Source: Comamonas testosteroni (GTDB taxonomy: Bacteria > Pseudomonadota > Gammaproteobacteria > Burkholderiales > Burkholderiaceae_C). Taken from it: DNA of 64,000 nt. The notes under the pieces are model-generated. The model did not search any database and was not told the origin of the DNA. It saw nothing but the letters and a program-made list of their open reading frames with translations. Of this stretch, positions 8,182 to 17,149 are shown piece by piece. A program made the translations under genes and the position numbers. Each line of letters opens with the position of its first letter. The stretch's first letter is position 1. The stretch is from the NCBI RefSeq assembly GCF_000761245.1, contig NZ_AWOR01000068.1, positions 124,001 to 188,000 of the forward strand, read 5' to 3'.

Positions 8182-9015
8182 CTATTCCTTGTAGTAAACA
8201 ATCTGGTGGCTGGTCGCCAGCATCTGGCCGGACTGGCTCCACAGCTGGGCCGTCTGGTCAAAAAATCCGTTGCGAAACTCCTGCCCGCGCGCCTGCGCCA
8301 GCAGCAATCCGTCGCCTGCCGCAGCAAGTTCCTCGCGTCCGGCATGGAAGTAGACCGTGATGGACACCGTACCCGCGGGCACGCGCCTGGAGCGGCGCAG
8401 CCACGCCCGCGGAAAGAACACGTCGGAGACCGCAGCCAGCGACGCGAAATCCAGCGGACGCGGCGGATTGTCTCTCACCCACAGTCGCGTCAGACTGTCG
8501 CGCTCGGCACCGTCCTCTTCACGCGGCAGGATTCCGTCCACAAATCGCATCTCATAGCGGGTCAGCCACTCGGAGGCCTTGAACAGCGGCGGCACACGCT
8601 CCACCTCGGCGGCAGCCCGGACCTCGGGCATGGGCATATCGCTGACGCTCCAGGTCTGACGGCGTACCGCGGTCACGGCCGTGGCCGTGGTCACGATCTG
8701 CGGCTGGCCCTGGGCATCGGGCTGGGTGATCGTCAGCAGCCAGTGCTGGGTGGAGCGGTTGGTACGCACCGGGTTGGCGTCGATCTCGAAAGCACCCGGC
8801 CCCACGGCAGCCGCATAGTTGACGGTGATGGACAGCGGATCGCCCAGGCACTGCGGGTGTTGCTGAATGGCCTGCACCAGGCTGGCCGCCGTGATGCCGC
8901 CATAAGGACCGACCATATTCCAGTAGTCGGGCGAGGCCGCTCCCTGGTACTGATTGGGCACGCCCGTAGCGGTCAGCGCTACGGCACGATCAAAGGGGTG
9001 GAGGTCTGTGCTCAT
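8182..9015 (-). CDS. Acyl-CoA thioesterase, TesB-like double hotdog
   Basis: About 277 residues, consistent with two fused hotdog domains. The N-terminal one holds YGGITAASLVQAIQQHP and LSITVNYAAAV. The C-terminal one holds TVSITVYFHAGREEL and RNGFFDQTAQLWSQSGQMLATS, with the last strand typical of the thioesterase-like superfamily. It sits between the alpha/beta hydrolase and the enoyl-CoA hydratase of the fatty-acid cluster, so it likely releases free acids or recycles CoA during beta-oxidation. Start set at ATG 9015 (MSTDLHPF), which avoids overlap with the upstream hydrolase gene. Confidence 0.82.
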   Translation of the reverse strand: MSTDLHPFDRAVALTATGVPNQYQGAASPDYWNMVGPYGGITAASLVQAIQQHPQCLGDPLSITVNYAAAVGPGAFEIDANPVRTNRSTQHWLLTITQPDAQGQPQIVTTATAVTAVRRQTWSVSDMPMPEVRAAAEVERVPPLFKASEWLTRYEMRFVDGILPREEDGAERDSLTRLWVRDNPPRPLDFASLAAVSDVFFPRAWLRRSRRVPAGTVSITVYFHAGREELAAAGDGLLLAQARGQEFRNGFFDQTAQLWSQSGQMLATSHQIVYYKE

Positions 9016-9052
9016 GATTGGCAGTGTTGCCCAAGGGCGGTAATGAAAGCCG

Positions 9053-10018
9053 TCAAACAGGTGACTCATGCGGCCCGAACAAGGGTTTGCCTGGGCCGCG
9101 ATCACCGGCGCGCCAGCTCTGCAGCAAAGGCAACAGGGGCTGCCACAGTAGCTCGCGCATCTCTTCCTTGAAATACCCCAGATGGCCTATGCGTCCGGCC
9201 GGAGCCAGCCCCGGGTCCACTCGCTCCAGCGTGCTGGGCGCACTTTTGTACCAGTCCACCAGCGACTGCACGCTGGCCAGCGACATCATTTCGTCGTCCT
9301 CGAAATACAGCGCATGCAAGGGGTAGTGGGCTGCTGCATAGGCCTCGGCGGCCCAGCGCCCCTCCACCCCCATGGCGTACAGAGGATTCAGGCACCAGCG
9401 ACGCCACTGCCAGATCACGCCTGCCGGCAGATCGCCCACGATGCCCAGCTTGCGCCCCGGAAAAGCGCCGTACAAAGCCGTGACCAGCGGAGCGACACCC
9501 CACCAGAACAGCCCGATCATGCGCCTGGTGGGCGCCGCGTTGTCGCGCCAGTAGCCGCTGCCGCTGCCCACGGACAACAAGCCGTTGATGGGCAAGGGGA
9601 TGGAGGCCAGGCCCGGCAGTTGCGAACCCACGCTATGACCAATCCAGATCAGTGGCTGCTGGGGAAACTGCTGCTTGAGCTGCGCGGCCACCAGCTCGCA
9701 GTCCTTGGCCCAGTCCAGCAGGTCGGCCCTGGCATCGCGCAGCGGCACCTGCAGCGAGAGGCCATGACCGCGGTAGTCGAAGGTGGTGACGCCATAGCCC
9801 TGCTCCGCCAGCCAGCGGGCAAAAGCCTGGTAGTAGCTTTGCTGCACGCCCATGGCGCCCGCCACCACCACCTGGGCCAGCGGCGCTGCCGCCCTGGGCT
9901 GACACTGGCGCAGCACCAGATGGGCCGAGCCCACGGAGATGGGCAAGGCCAACTCCGTCCATTGCACGGCGGCTTGCACCGGAACTTGCCCAGAGGCTTG
10001 CGACGGGTTGGTCTGCAT
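9053..10018 (-). CDS. Alpha/beta-fold hydrolase (lipase/esterase-like)
   Basis: About 321 residues. N-terminal alpha/beta core with VVVAGAMGVQQSYYQAFARW and a nucleophile elbow WIGHSVGSQLPG (Ser in GHSVG near residue 125). Acid and His candidates occur in the C-terminal third, including FEDDEMMS and GRIGHLGYFKEE. Similar proteins appear in fatty-acid utilisation clusters, where they are thought to release fatty acids from esters. It lies directly downstream of the thiolase gene, with stop-to-start spacing of about 12 bp, implying one operon. Substrate unknown. Confidence 0.83.
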   Translation of the reverse strand: MQTNPSQASGQVPVQAAVQWTELALPISVGSAHLVLRQCQPRAAAPLAQVVVAGAMGVQQSYYQAFARWLAEQGYGVTTFDYRGHGLSLQVPLRDARADLLDWAKDCELVAAQLKQQFPQQPLIWIGHSVGSQLPGLASIPLPINGLLSVGSGSGYWRDNAAPTRRMIGLFWWGVAPLVTALYGAFPGRKLGIVGDLPAGVIWQWRRWCLNPLYAMGVEGRWAAEAYAAAHYPLHALYFEDDEMMSLASVQSLVDWYKSAPSTLERVDPGLAPAGRIGHLGYFKEEMRELLWQPLLPLLQSWRAGDRGPGKPLFGPHESPV

Positions 10019-10029
10019 GGTCGCAGCGT

Positions 10030-11226
10030 TCAGACGCGCTCGAAGATGCCTGCCGCGCCCTGACCCATGCCCACGCACATGGTCACCATGCCGTACTTGA
10101 GCTGCTTGCGTTGCAGCGCATGCACCACGGTGGCGGCACGGATGGCTCCGGTCGCCCCCAGGGGATGGCCCAGTGCAATCGCGCCGCCCATGGGGTTGAC
10201 CTTGCTCTGGTCCAGACCCAGGGTGTTGATGACGGCCAGGGACTGGGCCGCAAAGGCCTCGTTGAGCTCGTACCAGTCGATATCGTCCTGCTTGAGACCC
10301 GCGTAGCGCAGCGCAGCGGGAATGGCCTCGATAGGGCCAATGCCCATGATGGCGGGCGGCACGCCCTTGCTGGCATAGCTGACAAAGCGCGCCAGCGGCG
10401 TCAGGCCGAAGCGCTTGACGGCATCGCCGCTGGCAATGATCAGCGCGCCCGCGCCGTCGCTGGTCTGCGAGCTATTGCCCGCAGTGACCGAGCCGCGCGC
10501 CGCAAACACGGTGCGCAGCTTGGCCAGGCCTTCGAGGCTGGTATCGGGGCGCGGGCCTTCGTCCAGACTCACGGTGCGCGTGCTGGTCACAGTTTCACCC
10601 GTGGCAATGTTCAGCGTGCGGTCGGTGACTTCGATCGGCGTGATCTCGGCGGCAAACTCGCCTGCCTGCTGCGCGGCGATCGCGCGGCGGTGCGATTCGA
10701 GTGCAAACGCATCCTGCGCCTCGCGCGAGACCTTCCATTGCTGGGCCACCTTCTCTGCCGTCAGGCCCATGCCGTAGGCAATGCCGACATCGCCATCGCG
10801 CTCGAAGATGCTGGGCGAGAGGCTGGGCGCATTGCCCATCATGGGCACCATGCTCATGCTCTCCACACCGGCGGCAATCATCACATCGGCTTCACCGACG
10901 CGGATACGGTCTGCCGCCATGGCCACAGCCGACAGGCCAGAGGCGCAGAAGCGGTTGACGGTGATGCCGCCGATGCTGGTGGGCAGCCCTGCCAGCACGG
11001 CACCGATACGCGCCACATTCAGGCCCTGCTGGGCTTCGGGAATCGCGCAGCCGCAGACGATGTCCTCGATCGCCCTGGGGTCCAGGCCGGGCACCTGGGC
11101 CAGCGCCGCCTTGAGCGTGGTGGCCAGCAGATCGTCGGGACGGTAGTTGCGGAAAAAGCCCTTGTGCGAGCGCCCGATGGGCGTGCGCGTGGCAGCAACG
11201 ATATAGGCGTCTTGTACTTGCTTCAT
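10030..11226 (-). CDS. fadA: Acetyl-CoA C-acyltransferase (thiolase)
   Basis: Thiolytic step of fatty-acid beta-oxidation. 398 residues from the ATG at 11226, which has a clear AGGAG site (AGGAGAAACAAAA-ATG). Catalytic residues are all recognisable: the acylated Cys in NRFCASGLSAV (near 90), the His in GGAIALGHPLGATGA (near 350), and the second Cys in MVTMCVGMGQGAAG (near 380). It follows the FadN-type dehydrogenase/hydratase gene with about 22 bp between stop and start, consistent with a FadN-FadA complex. Biosynthetic thiolase is less likely given the context. Confidence 0.93.
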   Translation of the reverse strand: MKQVQDAYIVAATRTPIGRSHKGFFRNYRPDDLLATTLKAALAQVPGLDPRAIEDIVCGCAIPEAQQGLNVARIGAVLAGLPTSIGGITVNRFCASGLSAVAMAADRIRVGEADVMIAAGVESMSMVPMMGNAPSLSPSIFERDGDVGIAYGMGLTAEKVAQQWKVSREAQDAFALESHRRAIAAQQAGEFAAEITPIEVTDRTLNIATGETVTSTRTVSLDEGPRPDTSLEGLAKLRTVFAARGSVTAGNSSQTSDGAGALIIASGDAVKRFGLTPLARFVSYASKGVPPAIMGIGPIEAIPAALRYAGLKQDDIDWYELNEAFAAQSLAVINTLGLDQSKVNPMGGAIALGHPLGATGAIRAATVVHALQRKQLKYGMVTMCVGMGQGAAGIFERV

Positions 11227-11248
11227 TTTTGTTTCTCCTCGCTTCGCC

Positions 11249-13672
11249 TTAGTTGCGTACCGGTTTGCCAGTGTTGAGCATTCCGAGAATGCGTTCATGG
11301 GTCTTGGGGTGAGCAATCAGATGGCAGAAAGCCTTGCGCTCCAGGCTCATCAGATAGGCCTCATCCACCAGCGTTCCGGCATCGACATCGCCGCCGCAGA
11401 CCACATTGGCGATCAGGCCGGCAATATGCTGGTCGAACTCGCTGATGAAACCGCCGTCGCGCATATTGACGAGCGAGCCCTTGATCGTGGCCTGGCCGCT
11501 GCGGCCCGCCACGGGGAAGCTGCGCTTGTGCGGCGCACGCCAGCCGCCGGCTGCCATGGCCTTGGCCTCGTTGATGGCAACAAACAGCACCTCGTCCTTG
11601 TGGGCCACGACGATGTCGCTGTCCAGCAGATAGCCGAGCTTGCGCGACTCCAGTGCGCTGGTTCCCACCTTGGCCATGGCTGCGGCCGTGAAGCCTTCGG
11701 TCAGGAAGGGCAGCAAATCCTTGCCGGTGCTGGTAGCGGCATTTTCGGCAGCGCGGCGCGCGATATAGGTCAGGCCACCGGCGCCGGGCACCAGGCCCAC
11801 GCCGACTTCCACCAGGCCGATATAGCTTTCCATATGGGCCACGCGGCGTGCCGAATACACCGCCATCTCGCAACCACCGCCCAGCGCCAGCCCGTGAATG
11901 GCTGACACCACGGGCACCTGTGCATAACGCAGGCGCAGCATCAGGTTCTGCAGCTCCTGCTCGATGCTCTCGATGGCGTCCGCTCCACCGATCACAAAGG
12001 CAGGCATGGTGGCCTCCAGATCGGCGCCCACGCTGAAGGGCGCATCGCCGGACCAGATGACCATGCCATCGAAGTCGCTCTCGGCCGTATCCACCGCCTC
12101 CATCAGACCTTCCATGACTTCGGGGCTGATGGCGTGCATCTTGTTCTTGATGCTGGCGATCAAGACCCGCTTACCGGAGGGGCTGTCATCCTCGTCCAGC
12201 GTCCAGGTGCGCAGTGCCCTGGTTTCGGCAATCGTCGTGCCTGCCGTCTGCCAGTCGGGCAGATCGGTTTCACCCAGCAGCTTTTCAGGGAACAGCTGGC
12301 GCTCGTACACGGGCAGCACACGGCGCGGCACGAATTGGTTCTGCGCAGGGCTCCACGAGCCATTTCCCGTGTGCACTCCGCCGGCCTCGGCCACCGGACC
12401 TTCGAAGACCCATTGAGGCAGCGGCGCCTTGCACAGCGCCTTGCCGGCGTCGATGTCCTCTTGCACCATCTTGGCCACTTCCAGCCAGCCGGCTTCCTGC
12501 CACAGCTCGAACGGACCCTGCTTCATGCCGAAGCCCCAGCGCATGGCCTGGTCCACATCGCGTGCGCAATCGGCAATGGATTGCAGATGCACGGCGGCAT
12601 AGTGGAAGCTGTTGCGCAAAATGGCCCAGAGGAACTGGCCCTCCTTGCCCTCGGCATTGCGCAGCAGCTTCAGGCGCTCTGCAGCGGGCTTTTTGAGCAT
12701 GCGGCCGTAGACCTCATCGGCCTTGCCGCCTGCGGGAATGTAGTCCTCGCTGTCGAGCTCGAACTGGAAGATGTCGCGGCCGACCTTCTTGTAGAAGCCC
12801 TTCTTGGTCTTCTGGCCCAGGTTGCCCAGCTCGATCAGCTTGGCCAGCACGGGCGGCGTGCCGAAGCTTGCGTAGAAGGGGTCGGTCTCCAGGCTCAGAT
12901 TGTCCTGCAGCGTCTTGACGACATGGGCCATGGTGTCCAGGCCCACCACATCGGCAGTGCGGAAGGTGCCCGAGGAGGCACGGCCCAGCTTCTTGCCCGT
13001 GAGATCGTCCACCACGTCGAAGGACAGGCCGAAGTTCTCGACCTCCTTCATCGTGGACAGCATGCCGGCGATGCCGATGCGGTTGGCAATGAAGTTGGGA
13101 GTGTCGTGCGCGCGCACCACGCCCTTGCCCAGGGTGCTGGTGACAAAGGCTTCGAGCTGGTCCAGCACCTGGGCCTGCGTGGTGGGCGTGTTGATCAGCT
13201 CCACCAGCTGCATATAGCGCGGCGGGTTGAAGAAGTGGATGCCGCAAAAGCGCGGCTTGATGGCGTCGGGCAAGGCCTCGGACAGCTTGGTGATCGACAG
13301 GCCAGAAGTGTTGGACGCCAGCAGCGCATGCTTGGCGACGAACGGGGCGATCTTGTGATACAGGTCCAGCTTCCAGTCCATGCGCTCGGCAATGGCCTCG
13401 ATCACCAGATCGCAGCCCTTGAGCAGCTTCATATGCTCTTCGTAGTTGGCCGGCTGAATCAGCTCCACATCATCGGCCACGCCGATCGGCGAAGGCTTGA
13501 GCTTCTTCAGGTTGGCAATGGCGCGCTCTGCAATGCCGCTCTTGGAGCCTTCCTTGGCTGGCAGGTCAAACAAAATGACCGGCACCTTGACGTTGACCAG
13601 ATGGGCGGCGATCTGCGCACCCATCACGCCCGCGCCCAGCACGGCGACTTTTTTCACATTGAATCGGGACAT
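11249..13672 (-). CDS. 3-Hydroxyacyl-CoA dehydrogenase/enoyl-CoA hydratase, FadN type
   Basis: 807-residue bifunctional beta-oxidation enzyme. Domain order is dehydrogenase first: NAD-binding GAGVMG at 13-18, catalytic region HFFNPPRYMQLVEL near 145, and HAD C-terminal domains to about 400. A crotonase domain lies in the C-terminal half (GLALGGGCEMAV and GLVEVGVGLVPGAGG near 600-640). This is the reverse of Escherichia coli FadB and matches the FadN/FadB' arrangement of Bacillus and many betaproteobacteria. Substrates are enoyl- and 3-hydroxyacyl-CoAs, and the partner thiolase is the next gene. Confidence 0.93.
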   Translation of the reverse strand: MSRFNVKKVAVLGAGVMGAQIAAHLVNVKVPVILFDLPAKEGSKSGIAERAIANLKKLKPSPIGVADDVELIQPANYEEHMKLLKGCDLVIEAIAERMDWKLDLYHKIAPFVAKHALLASNTSGLSITKLSEALPDAIKPRFCGIHFFNPPRYMQLVELINTPTTQAQVLDQLEAFVTSTLGKGVVRAHDTPNFIANRIGIAGMLSTMKEVENFGLSFDVVDDLTGKKLGRASSGTFRTADVVGLDTMAHVVKTLQDNLSLETDPFYASFGTPPVLAKLIELGNLGQKTKKGFYKKVGRDIFQFELDSEDYIPAGGKADEVYGRMLKKPAAERLKLLRNAEGKEGQFLWAILRNSFHYAAVHLQSIADCARDVDQAMRWGFGMKQGPFELWQEAGWLEVAKMVQEDIDAGKALCKAPLPQWVFEGPVAEAGGVHTGNGSWSPAQNQFVPRRVLPVYERQLFPEKLLGETDLPDWQTAGTTIAETRALRTWTLDEDDSPSGKRVLIASIKNKMHAISPEVMEGLMEAVDTAESDFDGMVIWSGDAPFSVGADLEATMPAFVIGGADAIESIEQELQNLMLRLRYAQVPVVSAIHGLALGGGCEMAVYSARRVAHMESYIGLVEVGVGLVPGAGGLTYIARRAAENAATSTGKDLLPFLTEGFTAAAMAKVGTSALESRKLGYLLDSDIVVAHKDEVLFVAINEAKAMAAGGWRAPHKRSFPVAGRSGQATIKGSLVNMRDGGFISEFDQHIAGLIANVVCGGDVDAGTLVDEAYLMSLERKAFCHLIAHPKTHERILGMLNTGKPVRN

Positions 13673-13752
13673 GAGCTATGTTCCATTAAGGGCCAGCGGC
13701 CTTGCCACGGACAAAGCATGGGCTGAGGCGCTGGCTGTTTTTGTCTTGAGAT

Positions 13753-14196
13753 TTACTGGACGCGAATCCAGGTCTGGGTACGCCAGAAGGGACCGATGGA
13801 GCCACGCACCTCCAGCTTCTGGCCGTCATCGACGGGCGTCAGGCGCACGGTATAGGTCTTGCCGTTTTCGGGATCGAGAATCTTGCCGCCTTCCCAGACT
13901 TCCTTGCCTTCGGCCTTTTTGACACCGCTGATCAGCGTCATGCCCACCACGGGCTTGTCCTTGAGCTCGTCCTTGCACTCGGTACACAGCGCATTCGGAT
14001 CGGCGCCCTTGCGCAGCAGGGCCTCGACCTTGCCCGTGACCACGCCGCCGGCCTCGGTGATCTTCACCTGCGCCTTGGGCGTGTTTTCCTTTTCATCCAT
14101 GCTGCGCCAGGTGCCTACGGGCGACATCTGCGCCCAGGCAGCCGACATGCTGCCCGCTACCAATACAAGAGCTGCTACCGCTTTTATCTTCTTCAT
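13753..14196 (-). CDS. Secreted DUF2147 protein
   Basis: About 147 residues with a Sec signal peptide cleaved after AWA (residue ~22). The mature part is a DUF2147 beta-barrel domain: GTWRSMDEKENTPKAQVKI, then EVWEGGKILDPENGKTY, then a C-terminal strand GPFWRTQTWIRV. A CTEC pair could form a disulfide. It acts in the periplasm or outside. The family function is unknown. It is embedded between the acyl-CoA dehydrogenase and FadN-type genes, an odd place for an exported protein, and may be part of fatty-acid uptake. Start ATG 14196 is preferred (AAAGGA 10 nt upstream) over the in-frame ATG at 14217. Confidence 0.85.
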   Translation of the reverse strand: MKKIKAVAALVLVAGSMSAAWAQMSPVGTWRSMDEKENTPKAQVKITEAGGVVTGKVEALLRKGADPNALCTECKDELKDKPVVGMTLISGVKKAEGKEVWEGGKILDPENGKTYTVRLTPVDDGQKLEVRGSIGPFWRTQTWIRVQ

Positions 14197-14283
14197 TTCC
14201 GAGTCCTTTATATTCAAAACAAGGGATGAATAGGCGCATGCAGCTACTCTTTCAATAGCAATACAGCATGCGCCTGCGGAACA

Positions 14284-16080
14284 TCAGGCCAGGGCCGCGT
14301 CGCTGTCCATCAGCGACTGGCTGCCTGCGCGAGCGGTGCGCATCAGCGTCGCCGTCTCGGGGAACAGCTTGGCGAAGTAAAAGCGCGCGGTCTGCAGCTT
14401 GCCCAGGTAGAAGGGGTCCGCATTGCCGGCCGCGATCTCGCGCAGCGCCACCTGGGCCATGCGGGCAAACAGGTAGCCGAAGACCAGATGGCCGGCCACG
14501 CGCAGATAGTCCACGGCGGCTGCGCCGACTTCGTCGGGGTTCTGCATGCCCTTGAAGCCGATCTCGGTGGTGAACTTGGTCATCTGCTCGCCCAGCATGG
14601 CAATGGGCGTGATGAACTCGCTCATCTTCTCGTTGACGCCTTCTTCTTCCACCAGTTGGGCGATCAGCTTGCCGAACTTCTTGAGCGTCGCACCCTGGTT
14701 GCCCAGGATCTTGCGACCCAGCAGATCCAGCGCCTGGATGCCGTTCGTGCCTTCATAGATCATGTTGATGCGCGCATCGCGCACAAACTGCTCCATGCCC
14801 CATTCCTTGATGAAGCCGTGGCCGCCGAAGACCTGCTGGCTCAGGGCCGTCGCCGTCCAGCCGTTGTCGGTGATGAAGGCCTTGACGATGGGCGTCAGCA
14901 ACGCCACCAGCTCGCCGCTGTCCTTGCGCACCTTCTCGTCGGGGTGGTGCAGCTCCTTGTCCAGCAGCAGGCCGCAGAAGGTGGACAGCGCACGACCGCC
15001 TTCTGCATAGGCCTTGGCCGTGAGCAGCATGCGGCGCACATCGGGGTGGACAATGATGGGGTCAGCCGGCTTGTCCTTGGCCTTCACGCCCGACAGGCTG
15101 CGCATCTGCAGGCGGTCCTTGGCATAGGCCAGTGCATTCTGGTAGGCCACTTCGGTCAGTCCCAGCGACTGGTTGCCCACGCCCAGACGGGCCGCGTTCA
15201 TCATCACGAACATGGCCTGCAGACCCTTGTTGGGCTCGCCCACCAGGGTGCCGACGGCGCCGTCGATATTGATCTGGGCCGTGGCATTGCCGTGAATGCC
15301 CATCTTGTGCTCCAGCGCACCGCAGAAAATCGGGTTGCGCTCGCCCAGCGAGCCATCGGCCTTCACCTTGAACTTGGGCACGACGAACAGGCTGATGCCC
15401 TTGGAGCCGACGGGCGCATCGGGCAGACGCGCCAGCACCAGGTGCACGATGTTGCTGGTGAAGTCATGCTCGCCGGCCGAGATGAAGATCTTGTTGCCGG
15501 TGATCTTGTAGCTGCCGTCCGCCAGCGGCTCGGCCTTGGTGCGCAGCAGGCCCAGGTCTGTGCCGCAATGCGGCTCGGTCAGGCACATGGTGCCGGTCCA
15601 CTCGCCGCTGGTCAGCTTGCCCAGATAGGTCTTCTTCTGCTCCGGCGTGCCGTAGGCATGCAGGGCCTCATAGGCGCCATGCGACAGACCGGGATACATG
15701 GTCCAGGCCTGATTGGCGCTGTTGAGCATTTCATACAGCGCCGAATTGAGCACGAAGGGCAGGCCCTGGCCGCCATACTCCGGATCGCAGGACAGAGCTG
15801 GCCAGCCGCCTTCGATGAACTGCGCGTACGCCTGCTTGAAGCCCTTGGGCGTGGTGACCTCGTGGGTCTCCTTGTTCAGCGTGCAGCCCTCTTCATCGCC
15901 GGAGATATTCAGGGGAAACGCGACATTGGCCGCAAACTTTCCCGCCTCCTCGACCACCGCGTTGATGGTGTCGGCATCGACCTCCGCGTACTTGGGAATC
16001 TGCTGGTAGGTCTCGGTGACCTTGAAGACCTCGTGCATGAGGAATTGCATGTCACGCAGTGGCGGGTTGTAGCTGGGCAT
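14284..16080 (-). CDS. Acyl-CoA dehydrogenase with C-terminal extension
   Basis: 598-residue FAD enzyme catalysing the first beta-oxidation step (acyl-CoA to trans-2-enoyl-CoA, electrons to ETF). FAD and substrate regions MCLTEPHCGTDLG (near 170) and KIFISAGEHD (near 195) are intact, and IYEGTNGIQALDLLGRK (near 440) carries the expected active-site Glu. The extra ~130 residues at the C-terminus match the large ACAD subgroup with a C-terminal domain found in proteobacterial fad clusters. AGGAG sits 8 nt before the ATG. First enzyme gene after the TetR regulator. Confidence 0.92.
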   Translation of the reverse strand: MPSYNPPLRDMQFLMHEVFKVTETYQQIPKYAEVDADTINAVVEEAGKFAANVAFPLNISGDEEGCTLNKETHEVTTPKGFKQAYAQFIEGGWPALSCDPEYGGQGLPFVLNSALYEMLNSANQAWTMYPGLSHGAYEALHAYGTPEQKKTYLGKLTSGEWTGTMCLTEPHCGTDLGLLRTKAEPLADGSYKITGNKIFISAGEHDFTSNIVHLVLARLPDAPVGSKGISLFVVPKFKVKADGSLGERNPIFCGALEHKMGIHGNATAQINIDGAVGTLVGEPNKGLQAMFVMMNAARLGVGNQSLGLTEVAYQNALAYAKDRLQMRSLSGVKAKDKPADPIIVHPDVRRMLLTAKAYAEGGRALSTFCGLLLDKELHHPDEKVRKDSGELVALLTPIVKAFITDNGWTATALSQQVFGGHGFIKEWGMEQFVRDARINMIYEGTNGIQALDLLGRKILGNQGATLKKFGKLIAQLVEEEGVNEKMSEFITPIAMLGEQMTKFTTEIGFKGMQNPDEVGAAAVDYLRVAGHLVFGYLFARMAQVALREIAAGNADPFYLGKLQTARFYFAKLFPETATLMRTARAGSQSLMDSDAALA

Positions 16081-16155
16081 TTGTCGTCTCCTGTGATGGT
16101 TGCGCGTTGAACGGTTTGCTTTTGGGTTATGAACTGACGCGGATTGCAGGCGGCC

Positions 16156-16962
16156 TCAGGCGGCCGTCGGCTCGCTGGCATAGCGCGCCAGAATATTGTT
16201 GAAGCCTGCATGGGCCCGCTCTATCGAGCCTTCGCTGTGCAAAAAGCGGGCCTCGTAGTGCAAGGCCAGAATCAGGCCGTGAATTTCAAACAGCAACTGG
16301 CTGGCGTCGGCGTCGGCACGCAGATCGCCGCATTCCTGGCTTTGCACAATGGTGCGGCGCATGGCGGCCAGCCAGGTGCTGACGGACTCGGCCAGTGCAT
16401 CGCGCACCGGACCCGTGCGGTCGTCGAACTCCACCGCTCCGCTGATATAGATGCAGCCGGAATCGATCTCCATGGAAGTGCGCTTCATCCAGTTGCCAAA
16501 CAGCTCGCGCAGACGCGGAATGCCGCGCGGCGCCTCGATGGCGGGGTAGAAGACTTCCTGCTCGAAACGGTCGTGGTACTCGTGCACCACGGAAATCTGC
16601 AATTCCTCGCGCGAGCCAAAATGGGCAAACACGCCCGATTTGCTCATCCCCGTGAGCTCGGCAATCGCGCCAATGGACAGGCCTTCCAGCCCGATATGGG
16701 TTGCCAGATTGAGCGCGGCCTCGACAATCGTGGCCTTGGTCTGCTGACCTTTGGCGAGCGAGCGGCCCGCAGACCGGGCGGCCGCAGCCTCAACGGCCTT
16801 CCTGGGGCTAACCGCATCTTGCGCCTGAGCGTGCAGCTTGCGAGACTTTGCGCTAGTCTTCGCAGTCCCAGCCTCCCCGCGCTGCCCCGAACGGCCGGCC
16901 CTATGCGTCGCATCCCTGGCAGCGGGAGAAGTGGAAGAACGGGAAACGGGAGACGAAGCCAT
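16156..16962 (-). CDS. TetR-family regulator of the fatty-acid cluster
   Basis: About 268 residues. A long basic, disordered N-terminus (about 70 residues, Ser/Arg/Ala-rich) precedes the TetR helix-turn-helix (IVEAALNLATHIGLEGLSIG, then GMSKSGVFAHFGSREEL). The C-terminal domain resembles the TetR_C group of fatty-acid responsive repressors. It lies directly upstream of the acyl-CoA dehydrogenase gene on the same strand and has a 12-bp palindrome just before its start, so it probably represses itself and the cluster and is released by acyl-CoAs (inferred). Start ATG 16962 (MASSPV). Confidence 0.85.
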   Translation of the reverse strand: MASSPVSRSSTSPAARDATHRAGRSGQRGEAGTAKTSAKSRKLHAQAQDAVSPRKAVEAAAARSAGRSLAKGQQTKATIVEAALNLATHIGLEGLSIGAIAELTGMSKSGVFAHFGSREELQISVVHEYHDRFEQEVFYPAIEAPRGIPRLRELFGNWMKRTSMEIDSGCIYISGAVEFDDRTGPVRDALAESVSTWLAAMRRTIVQSQECGDLRADADASQLLFEIHGLILALHYEARFLHSEGSIERAHAGFNNILARYASEPTAA

Positions 16963-16978
16963 GAAACTCTCAATAAAA

Positions 16979-16990
16979 CGAACGTTCGTT
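16979..16990 (-). promoter_or_regulatory. TetR operator palindrome
   Basis: Perfect palindrome ACGAACGTTCGT located 17-28 bp upstream of the tetR start codon, flanked by AT-rich DNA that probably contains the -10 element. GAACGTTC-type sites are common for TetR repressors of lipid metabolism in proteobacteria. Confidence 0.7.
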
Positions 16991-17093
16991 CTATTTTGCA
17001 CAGTTTCAGACCGCTTTTGAATCCATCAAGGGTAAATACTTAGCCTTCCCTGCCAGAACTTTTGCCGACTCAGGTGGCTTGATACACAATAAA

Positions 17094-17124
17094 AAACGCC
17101 GCCAGTCCTGAGACTGCGGCGTTT
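17094..17124 (-). terminator. Intrinsic terminator of slmA
   Basis: Stem AAACGCCGC (17094-17102) / GCGGCGTTT (17116-17124), extended by AGT/ACT with one bulged C. On the - strand it is followed by a T-rich run. It is 26 bp after the slmA stop. Confidence 0.85.
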
Positions 17125-17149
17125 CTCAAAGAGTGCTCGGGCGAGCGAC

